DNA of 64,000 nt from the NCBI RefSeq assembly GCF_000801105.2, contig NC_079518.1:17464800-17528799 (forward strand), given 5' to 3'. This stretch comes from Raphanus sativus. Its lineage: Eukaryota > Streptophyta > Magnoliopsida > Brassicales > Brassicaceae. Position 1 is the stretch's first letter, and each line of letters opens with the position of its first letter. The notes beneath the pieces are model-generated. The model worked only from the letters and a program-made list of their open reading frames with translations. It made no database searches and was not told the origin of the DNA. Made by a program: the position numbers and the translations under genes. Below are positions 54,774 to 64,000 of the stretch, one piece after another.

Positions 54774-57700
54774 CTAGTTGTATAGCCCCTGCGCAGGCGC
54801 GGGGTCGGTGACGTTCTTGATGTATCGGGTAATTTTGTGTATGTGATTTTATCCGTTGATTATACCCTTGAATATTTACCGAATGTTATTTGATGATTAT
54901 ACCAAGAATAGTAAGGAATGAGACAATGAATTTTGAGTTTGAAACATGAAATTGTTTTTTATTATTGTTTTGTTTTGACTCATAAATTACTTTCCCGACA
55001 CATTGGGCAACTTATATTTGTATATAGCCAATGAATAATGCAAGTACAATGAAATTTATGGCCGCAGGTTAGTGTCGAAATATTGGTTACATTGGTGTAA
55101 TTCTCAAAGCAGATGGTGCATATAAGGTTTTCCTCTTCGGTTATCGGGTTACTTCTAGGTCCGTGATAATTAGATCAACGTCAGGTCTTGCGGTTGCATT
55201 TAGATTGTAGTCTCTAATGGCGAGAGTAACTTGAAGATGTTGAGATTTATTATTATGGTTTTCCCTCATTAAATTCATCACATATTGGTTAGTCTCCTCA
55301 ATAAGGAATGTAGAGTCGGGATGATGAATATCATGATATGATAACATGAAATCTAATGATTCAGCGACTGAGTCATTGTAATTACCTTGATTGTCAAAAA
55401 TTAATGGTACCTGAAAATCGATGACCGATTGTTGTGTGTTTGGTCTTTGTATATAGACCTAGAGTAATTGTCTAGGATTTGCTCATGTTGATGTTGTTTA
55501 GTGTGAGAGTCAATGGGTAAGAAGTGAATTGTTATTCATGTTTGTGTTTGGTTGTGAAAGCTTATCACATTGTAGATATATTCATAGGTTGTTAGGAATT
55601 GATGTTATTTTTGCCTATTTATTTTTTACATTTGTTTATATAGGGTATTTATTATGAGGTTGAATATTGAAATTAATGCTTTAGTATTTGATTACGGTGA
55701 TTTATTGAATTCTTCTTGTTATGAAGACTAATTTTCTCTTTGTTTGTTATGATATTTAAAATGGTCAAATAAGAAGAATTGAATATGTAAATATTTATTT
55801 TAGTGGTTTATTTGAGCTGTGGAGTTTTTTTTGTTGTCTTTCTAATTATTTGAATTGTCGATCATAAAATTGAAACTGTTTTCCCTAATGTTTTATTGTA
55901 AAGTTCAGTAATTGTGAGTTTAAGACGTTGGGCTCAAATTACAATGGACCTTTTCTGAACTATTGTATTGGAAAACAATAAAAGTATAGTCCTTATTGTT
56001 CTTCACATCTGCGATTCTTTTCCTGATATGCATAAGTGTGTGAGTTTGGAGGGTGCAAGCGCGGGGTTATGAAAAGAGTTTCATCTCAATATTTGCTAGA
56101 GTTATTGTAGTGTGAGTTTTGCGTTTTCGGTCGATCATTGTTTTTCAAGTTTTTTTTATTGTTATGGGGTTAGAGTTGTGATGATGAACTGTATAGACAT
56201 TGTTCTCCCTTTATGAAAGACTAAACTGTGTTAGTAATGTGATAGATATAGTTCGTAGTGTTTCTTGTTGTGTCACTGAGAATTATTGTTTGTTGTCTTT
56301 TTTATTTGTTTCTTGTACTGTTGAGAGTACATATGTTTCTGGATTTTTTTTCTCCAGACTAATTGTGTACGTTGTATGTATTAAGTAATAATTTTTATTA
56401 TCTTTATTATGTTTGTTATATATTTTTATTTTATTTTTAAACTTGTTGCTTTTACAGAACCTTTAAAACAAATACATGAATACTTGTAGAAATAACTATA
56501 AAATAAGTGATAATTCTGAGTGTTTGGACCTTATTGGATTTTCAACAAATTTATGTATTTCTCATAAGAAGACAAGAGCATTGGTATGTTGACATTGAAC
56601 ATGTAAGCTATTTTCACAAGACAAGAGGAGTGAGCAGCTGGAGATATTGTTGTCGCATTTGTGTCTGTCTGGATTTTCTCTTATATCTCTTGGTGTGCAT
56701 GTGTTTGTTTTTCTTTAATTTGATGGGTAATATATAAACAAAAATCGTTGTTTGTTATATTTATCAGAGTTCATAATTTACTCATCTTTTTTCGTTTAGG
56801 TGATTTCACTGATCTTGGTTGTCTTCTTCGTCTTCTTCATAAGCATATGCGAAAGTATGTTTATAAATTGTTAAATAGCTGGCTGTGTAGTTTGTATTTG
56901 TTTACCGGACTCGATTATATGTCGTTGAGTTTTAGTTAAGGTGCTTGGTTTGGTATATCTGGTTTGAATTTTATTTGTAAAATTAGACAAAAAGGTGATC
57001 ATTAATGATTCGTCTTTTTTTGGATTCTAGTTTTTGGATTCTATTTTTTGGTGTTTTGATTATTTGGGTTGTTGTGGTTTTTTTAAGCAGTAAAATAAAG
57101 GTTTGTGTGAAATTAGTTTGATAAGTAAGGGAGATAAATAGACGACCACAAATTTTAGGTAGGAAATATTTTTGATCATTGACGTTAGTACAATATAAAC
57201 AGTAATTGTGTGTTGATTTTTTCGGACTGGTCATAGAGGATACAGATAATGATTCAAGTCTTTTCTTTTGTGAGGTCCGAGCCCTGGATAGAGCGGATTT
57301 GCCCAACCACATGTGAGTTTAAATATCATTTATAATATCGAAACATAATATAAACCCATAGTAATATGATAATATACCTGGAAGTTTGGGGTTTGTGTTT
57401 GCAATCATTTGGAGATTGTCGAACAACCTAATCATGACTGGAGATTGATTTCAGGAGTACTCGTGATGACTTCATCAATAATGGTTGATGGAATGAGGAA
57501 TTGATGATCAGTTATCTTGTACATGTTTGAGCACCTAGCAATCTCAAAATGATCGACTTTCACGAACGGTTTTCAAAGATGGCATATAATGATTAGCACA
57601 TCCGGCGGGAATAAATCCATGAATCACAGAATCTGCAAATAATATTATTCAACAAAGAACCAGGAAATCAATTAAAAAGAATTATGTTAAATAAATGTGA

Positions 57701-57952
57701 TAGATCAAATATTAACTTACCATAAACTCACTATCTTTCTTGAATTTCAAGGAATCCCAAAAGCGGAGGAGGTCAGGGACAATTCTCTGACTACTACGAA
57801 CAATAAGGAGAAACTCAAAGGTGTGACAGATGCCGGTGATGCTGGTTTGAGAAACTGGAGAGACGGAGAGAGACATTTTCTAGAAGATGGTTAAAGCTAA
57901 GAGGAATCAATGATTTATGTGGAGATGCATATTGGATTCATCAAAGATGAGA

Positions 57953-57954
<2 letters not shown>
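54774..57954 (-). mobile_element. Helitron B, 3' end certain, 5' end not located
   Basis: The minus-strand 3' end is clear: a strong hairpin CCCCGCGC-CT-GCGCAGGGG, then CTATACAA and CTAG at 54,777-54,774, directly against the TC start of Helitron A. The body to the right includes RPA1-like (DUF223) exons at 57,430-57,876, a gene type often carried by plant Helitrons. I set the right edge at the (AT)n tract only for convenience. The minus-strand frame at 55,141-55,347 is not recognised. Confidence 0.55.
57430..57876 (-). pseudogene. RPA1-like (DUF223) gene fragment in Helitron B
   Basis: Exon 57,876-57,721 starts MSLSVSPVSQTSITG, has RFWDSLKFKKDSEFM before donor GTAAGT, and reads openly. After acceptor TTGCAG at 57,633 come DSVIHGFIPAGCANHYMPSL and then, in another frame, VDHFEIARCSNMYKITDHQF. 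These match the OB-fold DUF223 region of replication protein A1-like genes seen in plant Helitrons. The splice phase gives a stop, and the frame changes at about 57,560, so the copy is broken. Confidence 0.65.

Positions 57955-57996
<42 letters not shown>
57955..57996. repeat. (AT)n microsatellite
   Basis: A pure AT dinucleotide run of about 40 bp. A length polymorphism is likely. Confidence 0.95.
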
Positions 57997-57997
<1 letters not shown>

Positions 57998-58259
57998 TTT
58001 ACAGAGGGGCTATAAATCAGAAATATTTATGATCAAGCGATTTAAGATGGGGAGATGAATAGTTCACCGGTAAAAAATATTACGAACAGAAAAACGGCGC
58101 AACTATATAACTCAGTCTGATACAATGATGAAAAGAATTCTAACTCATGTTAAACAACGACGACTTAGAATATAAGAAAACTATAATTGTTGCAAACTTA
58201 AGTTTTTTCTTAATATAATGTGATGAAACTCATTTAAAAATGAATCTCATAATACATTT

Positions 58260-58498
58260 GCAGGCCCGCCCTCAAAAAAAGCCCAAGAAGTAATGGCTTC
58301 CAACCTTCATAAATATATATTAGTTTCGGCCATCAGTGTATAAATTATCCATTAGTTCAGTCGTATAAATGTTGGAGGATGAATCCTAGTAACCTGGGTT
58401 CAAACCATGAATTTGATACTTTTATCACTTTTCCAAAGTGGGACTCACAAAAAGATGATGTGTCGCATCAGGAGTGATGCAACTGCCTCATCCCCTAG
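58260..58498 (+). repeat. tRNA-like pol III boxes and a Helitron-like 3' terminus
   Basis: TAGTTCAGTCG (58,353-58,363) fits a pol III A box and GGTTCAAACC (58,397-58,406) a B box. Their 44-bp start-to-start spacing is that of a tRNA, as in a tRNA-derived SINE head. Stems are imperfect, so it is not a functional tRNA. Further right, GCATCA-GGAG-TGATGC forms a hairpin followed by CTAG at 58,495-58,498, a Helitron-like 3' end that abuts the next Helitron. Confidence 0.4.
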
Positions 58499-59896
58499 TC
58501 TATATTTGAGAAGTGATTTGCAACATGTCTTCTCTACAATCGTTTTCACAAAAAAATTGTGACGTGGCTATTAAGATTGATGACATGTCATATGGTTAAA
58601 TATGACATGAACAATTATAATTAATGTTGATATATATTTTTGGAAATCTTTTTAAAATATGGCAATAACTCATATATTACATCTAATATTGATTTATATT
58701 TTTGGTAAACTTTGTAGAATATGGTAATAACTCATAAATCATTACTAAAATAAATATATTCAAATATGACATTTTGAATTTCGAAATATTATATAATTTT
58801 ACTTTTATAATTATAATAAATTATTATCTAAAATTTTCTGAATTTTTTTTAAAAAAATTAAATCGTAATATCATTAGTTTCTTTTAGATATCTGCAAATT
58901 ATATAAATATTATTTAGTTTTTATTTTTGATAACTATACAATTTTATATGTTTTTTAGTAATTTTGTACAAGTTGATTTAATACATTTAACCAAATGAAA
59001 TAAATAAATTTTTTTATCTAAGATTTTAACTTTATATATATACATATATATTCTTAAAAATACTTAAAAAAATATTTTCTCTTAAATTTATGCTTAATTA
59101 ATGATATTTATATTAATTACTGGGCAAAATAATAAAATATATAATATTAATAAATTACATTTTAAAATATAAAATTTAACTTTTAAAAAATTCATCACTA
59201 TACATGGTGCACGAAAACATTTAGATTAATAATTGTGACATAGCTATTAAAATTGATGACATGTCTTATAGATTAATATGACATGGACAATTATATTTAA
59301 TGTTAATTTATATTTTTGGTAAACTTTTTAAAATATGGTAATAACTCATATATTACATTTATTATCGATTTATATTTTTGGACTTTTTAAAAACATGGTA
59401 ATAACTCATAAATCATCATTAAAATAAATATATTCAATTATGACATTTCAAATTTCGAAATATCATTTAAATTAAAAAAAATTCAAATATACATATTTTT
59501 GAAAATTATAAAAATTAAATAATAAAATCAAATTAAATCGCAAAATTATTACTTTCTTATATATATATCTACAGATTTTATAAATATTTTTTAATTTTAA
59601 TTTTTGACAATATGCAATTTTACATATTCATTCAATATACTTAATTAAAATAAATAGATAGAAAAATCTACCTAAGATTATAATTTTAAATATATACATG
59701 CACATTTTTAAATATAATTCAAAATAAACAAAATTGTTTTTATCTTAATTTTAATGTTCAGTTAAATTAAATTATATTAAAATATTGATAAGAAAAAAGA
59801 AAATTTAATATATTAATAAAAATAAATATAATTTATATTTATCTATTAAAAATATTTTAAAATTCTTTTACTGCACATGGCGGAGGAAAACACCTA
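58499..59896 (+). mobile_element. Non-autonomous Helitron
   Basis: Starts TCTATATTTGAGAAGTGATT (58,499) and ends GGAGGAAAACACCTAG (59,896) followed by T, a common Brassicaceae Helitron family. A hairpin before the end is weak (GCACATGGCGGA). The interior is AT-rich with internal duplication: TTTATATTTTTGGTAAAC and AATATGGTAATAACTCATA recur at about 58,690 and 59,300. No coding. Confidence 0.7.
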
Positions 59897-60227
59897 GTTA
59901 GATTATAGATTTGTTGCCGCCTGCAAACGTTCGCGCTTGCAAACATTTGAATTTGAAGAACAAACAGGGCTTTTCTCACTTGACTTTAGGGTTACTATTC
60001 ATAAAAACAAGTAAGAGAAAAAATATGGGCCAATCAATTTAATAGGCCAGAACGAGCGTATTTGGAGGCCCATATGGTTGTTACTAGTCCAGATGATCAA
60101 AGGACTCCGAAGAGAGATTCAGATAGGCAAGCAAAGACGAAGAGAGAGAGAGTAGTGATCTGGGGTTTTCTCCTCGTTGACCCAATCGGCTTCCTTTTCT
60201 TGTTCTTCGAGTGGTTTGCTTACGTAG
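59897..60227. promoter_or_regulatory. Upstream region of the NAC gene
   Basis: About 330 bp between the Helitron and the NAC start. It contains 5' UTR-like CT-rich sequence and a short upstream open frame from ATG 60,062 that overlaps the NAC start in another frame. The Helitron has therefore brought transposon DNA to within 331 bp of the start codon. Confidence 0.4.
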
Positions 60228-62309
60228 ATGGCGGATTCGTGTTTAAAAGGTGGTAAATTCAGTGCACCAGGGTTTCGATTTCATCCGACCGATGAAGAGC
60301 TTGTCATGTATTACCTCAAGAGGAAGATTTGTAAGAGAAAGCTGAGAGTCAATGCCATCGGCGTCGTCGATGTTTACAAGTTCGATCCCGAAGAATTGCC
60401 TGGTTAACTTCCGCCTTTGATTTAGATATCGCTGATCTTGATTTTGTTAGAAATGATCAGTATTGAGATGAATCAGTATTCAATTTGGTGTACAGGTCAA
60501 TCGGTGTTAAAGACGGGAGATAGACAGTGGTTCTACTTCACACCAAGGAGCAGGAAGTATCCAAACGCAGCTAGGTCTGGTAGATGCACGACCACTGGGC
60601 ATTGAAAGCTACTGGAAAGGATCGAGTCGTATCGTACAACTCGAGATCAGTTGGACTCAAAAAGACTCTTGTTTTCTATAGAGGTCGTGCACCTACTGGT
60701 CAGCGTACTGATTGGGTGATGCATGAGTATACCATGGATGAAGATGAACTCGGGAGATGCAAGAACGCCAAGGTAATTAATTGATCTCTTTCTTTTGTTT
60801 CTTCCTTTTGATTAATTAATTCATTTTTTTGCTTCAGGAATATTATGCACTTTATAAACTGTTCAAGAAAAGTGGGGCTGGTCCCAAAAACGGTGAGGAG
60901 TATGGTGCTCCTTTCCAAGAAGAAGAATGGGTTGATGAAGAAGAGGAACCTGTGGTTCGTTGTGTGGAATAATGTTAGCCTTGTAGATGTTCAGTTAGAT
61001 GATCTCGAGGAGATTCTCAGTGGAATCCCATTTGCACCTGGGGTTCCTCAAACATGTACTAATATTCCTCAGGTTAGTTTCTTCTCTCTTTGATCAGGCA
61101 GTATTTTTTTTTGTTGTGCTTTACTCACTAGAGAAGATAATTGTAACTTGCAGGTTAACAGAGAAGAAGATTTGCAGAGCACGTTGGTGAATAATTCTGC
61201 TAGAGAGTTTCTTAAACCTCAGGGAACTGAAGACTTCTTCTTTCCAAACGACATGCCTTCGAGTTACGAGTCTATTGACGTCACGTCAGCTCCAATAACT
61301 CTGTTATGGAGCCTTTGGTGTTTGAGAAGGATGACTACATTGAAATGGATGACCTTCTGACACCTGATCTCGGAGCTTCTTTATCTTTAGTTGAGAAGAA
61401 CCCTGCACAGCTTTTGAACCCTGGTGAATATTATGGAGACTTCAATGACTTTGACCAATTGTTCCATGACGTTTCCATGTCTTTGGATATGGAACCCATT
61501 CTTCAGGAAACTTCTGCAGATCTGTTGAGTAACTTTGCCGACAACACATCCGACCAGGAACAGCAATTGCTTTATCAACAGTTCCAGGACCAGACCTCTG
61601 AAAACAAGCTGAACAACATCATGGATCCTACCCCAAATCTCAATCAGTTCACTGATGACCTGTGGCTTGAAGATGATAATCAGACTGCTGTCCTCTTTGA
61701 TCAACCGCAGTCTGTTATTTGTGGAGCATTTGCGTCACCTTCATCAGGTACTTAAAACTCATGCTCATCTCAAAGCTTTCACCTAAGATGTTGTTTTCTG
61801 TATTTGTCTTAAGACTTGAACCACGACATTTATATATTGTATCATGTTTTTTTGTTGCTTACTCAAACCCTCTTCATATGTTGTTTTAATGCGATAGGGC
61901 ATAACCTTTCCGTTGATACTTTGTGAACATTATTTGCTTAGGTGTGATCCCCGCTTCCACAAATCTTGCTACGAGTGTAGATGATGCCCAAGACCAAGAA
62001 GGCGTCAATGGTGGTGGTGGAACGAGCCCATTCTCATCGGCTCTGTGGGCATTCATGGATTCAATACCTTCAACGCCAGCCTCTGCGTGTGAAGGTCCTA
62101 TTAACCGGACATTTGTGCGTATGTCTAGCTTTAGCCGTATCAGGTTCAGTGGAAAGGCTAATGGAACGCCAGTGAATACTGCTGTAATAGCGAAGAAGCG
62201 TGGCATAAATAGAGGGTTTCTTCTCTTATCAATTGTGGGTGCCTTGTGTGCCATCTTCTGGGTGTTAGTACCCACGGTTCAAACCTCGGGGAGACCCGTC
62301 TTCTCGTGA
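60228..62309 (+). pseudogene. NAC017: NAC017/NAC016-like membrane-tethered NAC factor, frameshifted
   Basis: Exons 60228-60402, 60496-60772, 60838-61072, 61154-61747 and 61942-62309 have good splice sites. They encode a NAC domain ([65 protein letters not shown]) and a long acidic activation region (DDYIEMDDLL, FHDVSMSLDMEP). The C-terminal transmembrane segment is GFLLLSIVGALCAIFWVLV. NAC017 is released from the endoplasmic reticulum to relay mitochondrial stress. Three breaks are present. One base is missing in the conserved Trp codon of WKATGKD (about 60,603-60,606). A frame change with stop follows near 60,950-60,975, and another near 61,285-61,305. The tail resembles NAC017 more than NAC016. 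Draft-assembly errors cannot be excluded but three are unlikely. Confidence 0.88.
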
Positions 62310-62658
62310 AAGGTGTGGTTTTTCTTTAAACTAGATTCTTAATTACAGATGAGCTAGAAGAAACCATGATCCACATTAGTGGTCATGGGAAATTGACCTG
62401 TTCTGATATATACGAGTCTTTGAATATGTAAAGAGTTTGAAAGAGTAAAGAGTTGATTCTTAATTAAAGAGTCTCGTTTCTTGTGATTGTTCAATGCTTT
62501 TTGTTTGCATATCTCCTTGGTTTTCGATATTCACATCTTCCTGAATCAAAAGCCACAAGCTAGGTAAAGCTGAACAGGCTGGTTGGTTAGGCTTTATCAA
62601 GAAAAAGAAAAACATAACGTTGAAGAGGTATAGTGAATTGCGTAGCGAACTCTTGTAT

Positions 62659-62742
62659 TCATATTTCTGTCGAAGCAGTGCCAGGCAGAGCTCCGGTGAT
62701 CTCTGTCTTGATGCGGTCAAAGACGGCAGTGTCCGTAGGAAT
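62659..62742 (-). CDS. Possible last exon of an unidentified minus-strand gene
   Basis: After a good acceptor (TTTATCAAAGCTTGCAG) the minus strand encodes IPTDTAVFDRIKTEITGALP and GTASTEI, then TGA. The peptide looks genuinely coding. I cannot place it in a family, and upstream exons between 62,743 and 63,400 were not found. It lies between the NAC gene and the IST1-like gene. Confidence 0.35.
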   Translation of the reverse strand: MPTDTAVFDRIKTEITGALPGTASTEI

Positions 62743-63405
62743 CTGCAAGCTTTGATAAACCAGAGAGCAGATTCCAACAATTCAGTCAGCCCAAATTTCT
62801 TATGTTTTAGTCATAGCTGAAGTTAGCTTTCCTCTCTTACTGATCGCAATTAAAAATCTGATAATTAAAAGTGATTTTGTAAATTACTACAAACTGATCG
62901 GACTTGGTCCTATTGAACTTATTCCATTACAAGATGGGAAGAAGGATATTATATGATAGGATATGATGATGAAATACAAGAGCTGCCACCTCCAGAGACA
63001 AAGCCCTGGGAGATTATAGCACAAAACTGAGGCATGAACACCAAACAGAGAATTTGATTAAAAACCAGAACCCCGGAGATAAAAGGACTAGAGAATAAGT
63101 TTGAGAAGAGAAACATCTTTTGCCCATGGAGAAGGATACAGTTTAAAATGGTCGATCATCCACAGGTTATGCAGAAATAGTATGGGAGTGTGGAGCATAC
63201 CTGCCGCTTCTTTTCTAATTCATTTCTTGAGCAAACGCCCTTTTATTTTAAACATAATCAATCACACCAAGTTTCTATATATTATACAAATTTTCCACAC
63301 AAACAAAAGAACAGAGGAAAGAAAAGCAGTTTTAAAAAAGCGTTTTGAACTCTTTGTTCCACAAGATAAGGACCAAGTTTGCATTATAAATTTGAAGGTG
63401 AGAGA
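62743..63405. other. Intergenic or UTR sequence
   Basis: Probably the 3' UTR of the IST1-like gene (minus) and a possible intron of the exon candidate at 62,659. The plus-strand frame at 63,101-63,502 overlaps the IST1-like coding end and has no domain. Confidence 0.4.
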
Positions 63406-64000
63406 TCAAGAATCATGGGCAGGTTTTGAAGTGTCTGAAAATGAACGAGAGCCAGGTGAGCGGTCAGGGTTCTGCGATGTGAACAGATTAGGGTATGAGT
63501 AATATGGATCATCTTCCCTCGAAGGTAGTCTCATTTGCTGGTGGTCTTGGTCAGAAGGACTGAGTCTGTCAAATGACGAGGTATCTTGTCTTTGGAGCTC
63601 TGTAATATCTCCGTAGCTGCTGGCTGATGAATTCTGATGATCAAACCGAGGCTTTTCCATTGAAGGGAGTCTCCCTGCTTGGTGGTTAAAAGGTGATGAA
63701 TAGTCACCTAGTTGGAAGTCAGTAAGATCTCCATAGCTGCTGGCAGATGAGTTTTGGTGATCAAACTGCGGTTTTTCCATTGAGTGGAGTCTCTCTGTTT
63801 GGTGGTTGAAAAGTGATGACGTCTCTTCCATTTGGAACTCAGTATGATCAGATTGTGGTTTTTTCCATCGTCTGTTGTGGTGGGGTTGAATAGAAAGGGT
63901 TCTCAGTCGGACTCTCTGGAGACTGGTCAGGCGTCTTCTTCGTGAGCTCGTTGATTCTGAGCTGTGCAAGACTTGCAGCTGAACGGGCAGCTGCTGCCGC
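63406..64000 (-). CDS. IST1 / Regulator-of-Vps4-like protein, C-terminal part
   Basis: IST1-like proteins bind ESCRT-III and VPS4 in multivesicular-body sorting. The conserved IST1 helices lie outside the window. What is seen is the C-terminal tail: AAAAARSAASLAQLRINELT then TPDQSPESPTENPFYSTPPQ, three imperfect repeats of about 40 residues (MEKP(Q/R)(S/F)DHQNSSASSYGD), and the end SFSDTSKPAHDS-stop. It resembles Arabidopsis At1g34220. The frame changes at a run of six T at 63,859-63,864; the two sister repeats have five T there. As written, translation would stop soon after MEKTTI. One extra base, real or sequencing error, explains this. Confidence 0.75.
   Translation of the reverse strand, partial: RQQLPVQLQVLHSSESTSSRRRRLTSLQRVRLRTLSIQPHHNRRWKKPQSDHTEFQMEETSSLFNHQTERLHSMEKPQFDHQNSSASSYGDLTDFQLGDYSSPFNHQAGRLPSMEKPRFDHQNSSASSYGDITELQRQDTSSFDRLSPSDQDHQQMRLPSREDDPYYSYPNLFTSQNPDRSPGSRSFSDTSKPAHDS

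Noticed and set aside
58346..58420. A functional tRNA gene
   Set aside because: Acceptor and anticodon stems do not pair properly and the anticodon loop lacks the expected bases.

Overview
This is plant nuclear DNA, most likely from a Brassicaceae species. It is AT-rich, has GT-AG introns and contains no operons. The low-copy genes follow the order of one Arabidopsis thaliana chromosome 1 segment as I remember it: UPF3 (At1g33980), MES14 (At1g33990), OHP2 (At1g34000), TAR4-type alliinase (At1g34060), NAC016/NAC017 (At1g34180/90) and an IST1/Regulator-of-Vps4-like gene (At1g34220). Gene names come from recognising the translated exons; no database search was run.

Layout. 1-2211 holds the 3' half of UPF3, whose coding exon is split by a 663-bp hAT element. 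3.5-7.6 kb is a pile of small DNA transposons: a Helitron, a MULE deletion derivative, a hAT MITE and two Stowaway MITEs. 8918-17780 is one complete ULP-carrying MULE (Kaonashi type). It has a perfect 9-bp target duplication and three open genes: DUF1985/Ulp1 protease, GRF zinc finger and MURA transposase. 18.2-20.5 kb carries an intact MES14 and a C-terminally truncated OHP2. 21.6-23.6 kb is an L1-type LINE and 24.1-28.4 kb a probable Helitron. 28.4-30.4 kb holds caulimovirid-like and Ty3/gypsy debris and a MITE. 31.5-34.0 kb is TAR4, whose fourth exon is split by a 5'-truncated LINE. 36.9-42 kb is retrotransposon sequence, including two LTR-like arms of about 1.25 kb in inverted orientation and a Copia gag relic. 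44.5-48.8 kb is a rearranged hAT transposase relic followed by an LTR-retrotransposon junction. 51.9-59.9 kb is dominated by Helitrons, some head-to-tail, one with captured kelch exons of an ACBP4/5-like gene. 60.2-62.3 kb is a NAC017-like gene with three frame breaks, and 63.4 kb to the end is the 3' end of an IST1-like gene.

The main message is a conserved gene block under heavy transposon attack. Of six recognisable collinear genes only MES14 reads through intact. UPF3 is broken by hAT, TAR4 by a LINE, OHP2 by truncation, the NAC gene by indels, and the IST1-like gene by a homopolymer frameshift that could be a sequencing error. This fits a redundant or silenced duplicate segment, or a degenerating pericentromeric haplotype. 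The most biologically active-looking object is the ULP-carrying MULE. No CRISPR arrays, rRNA genes or convincing functional tRNA genes were seen.
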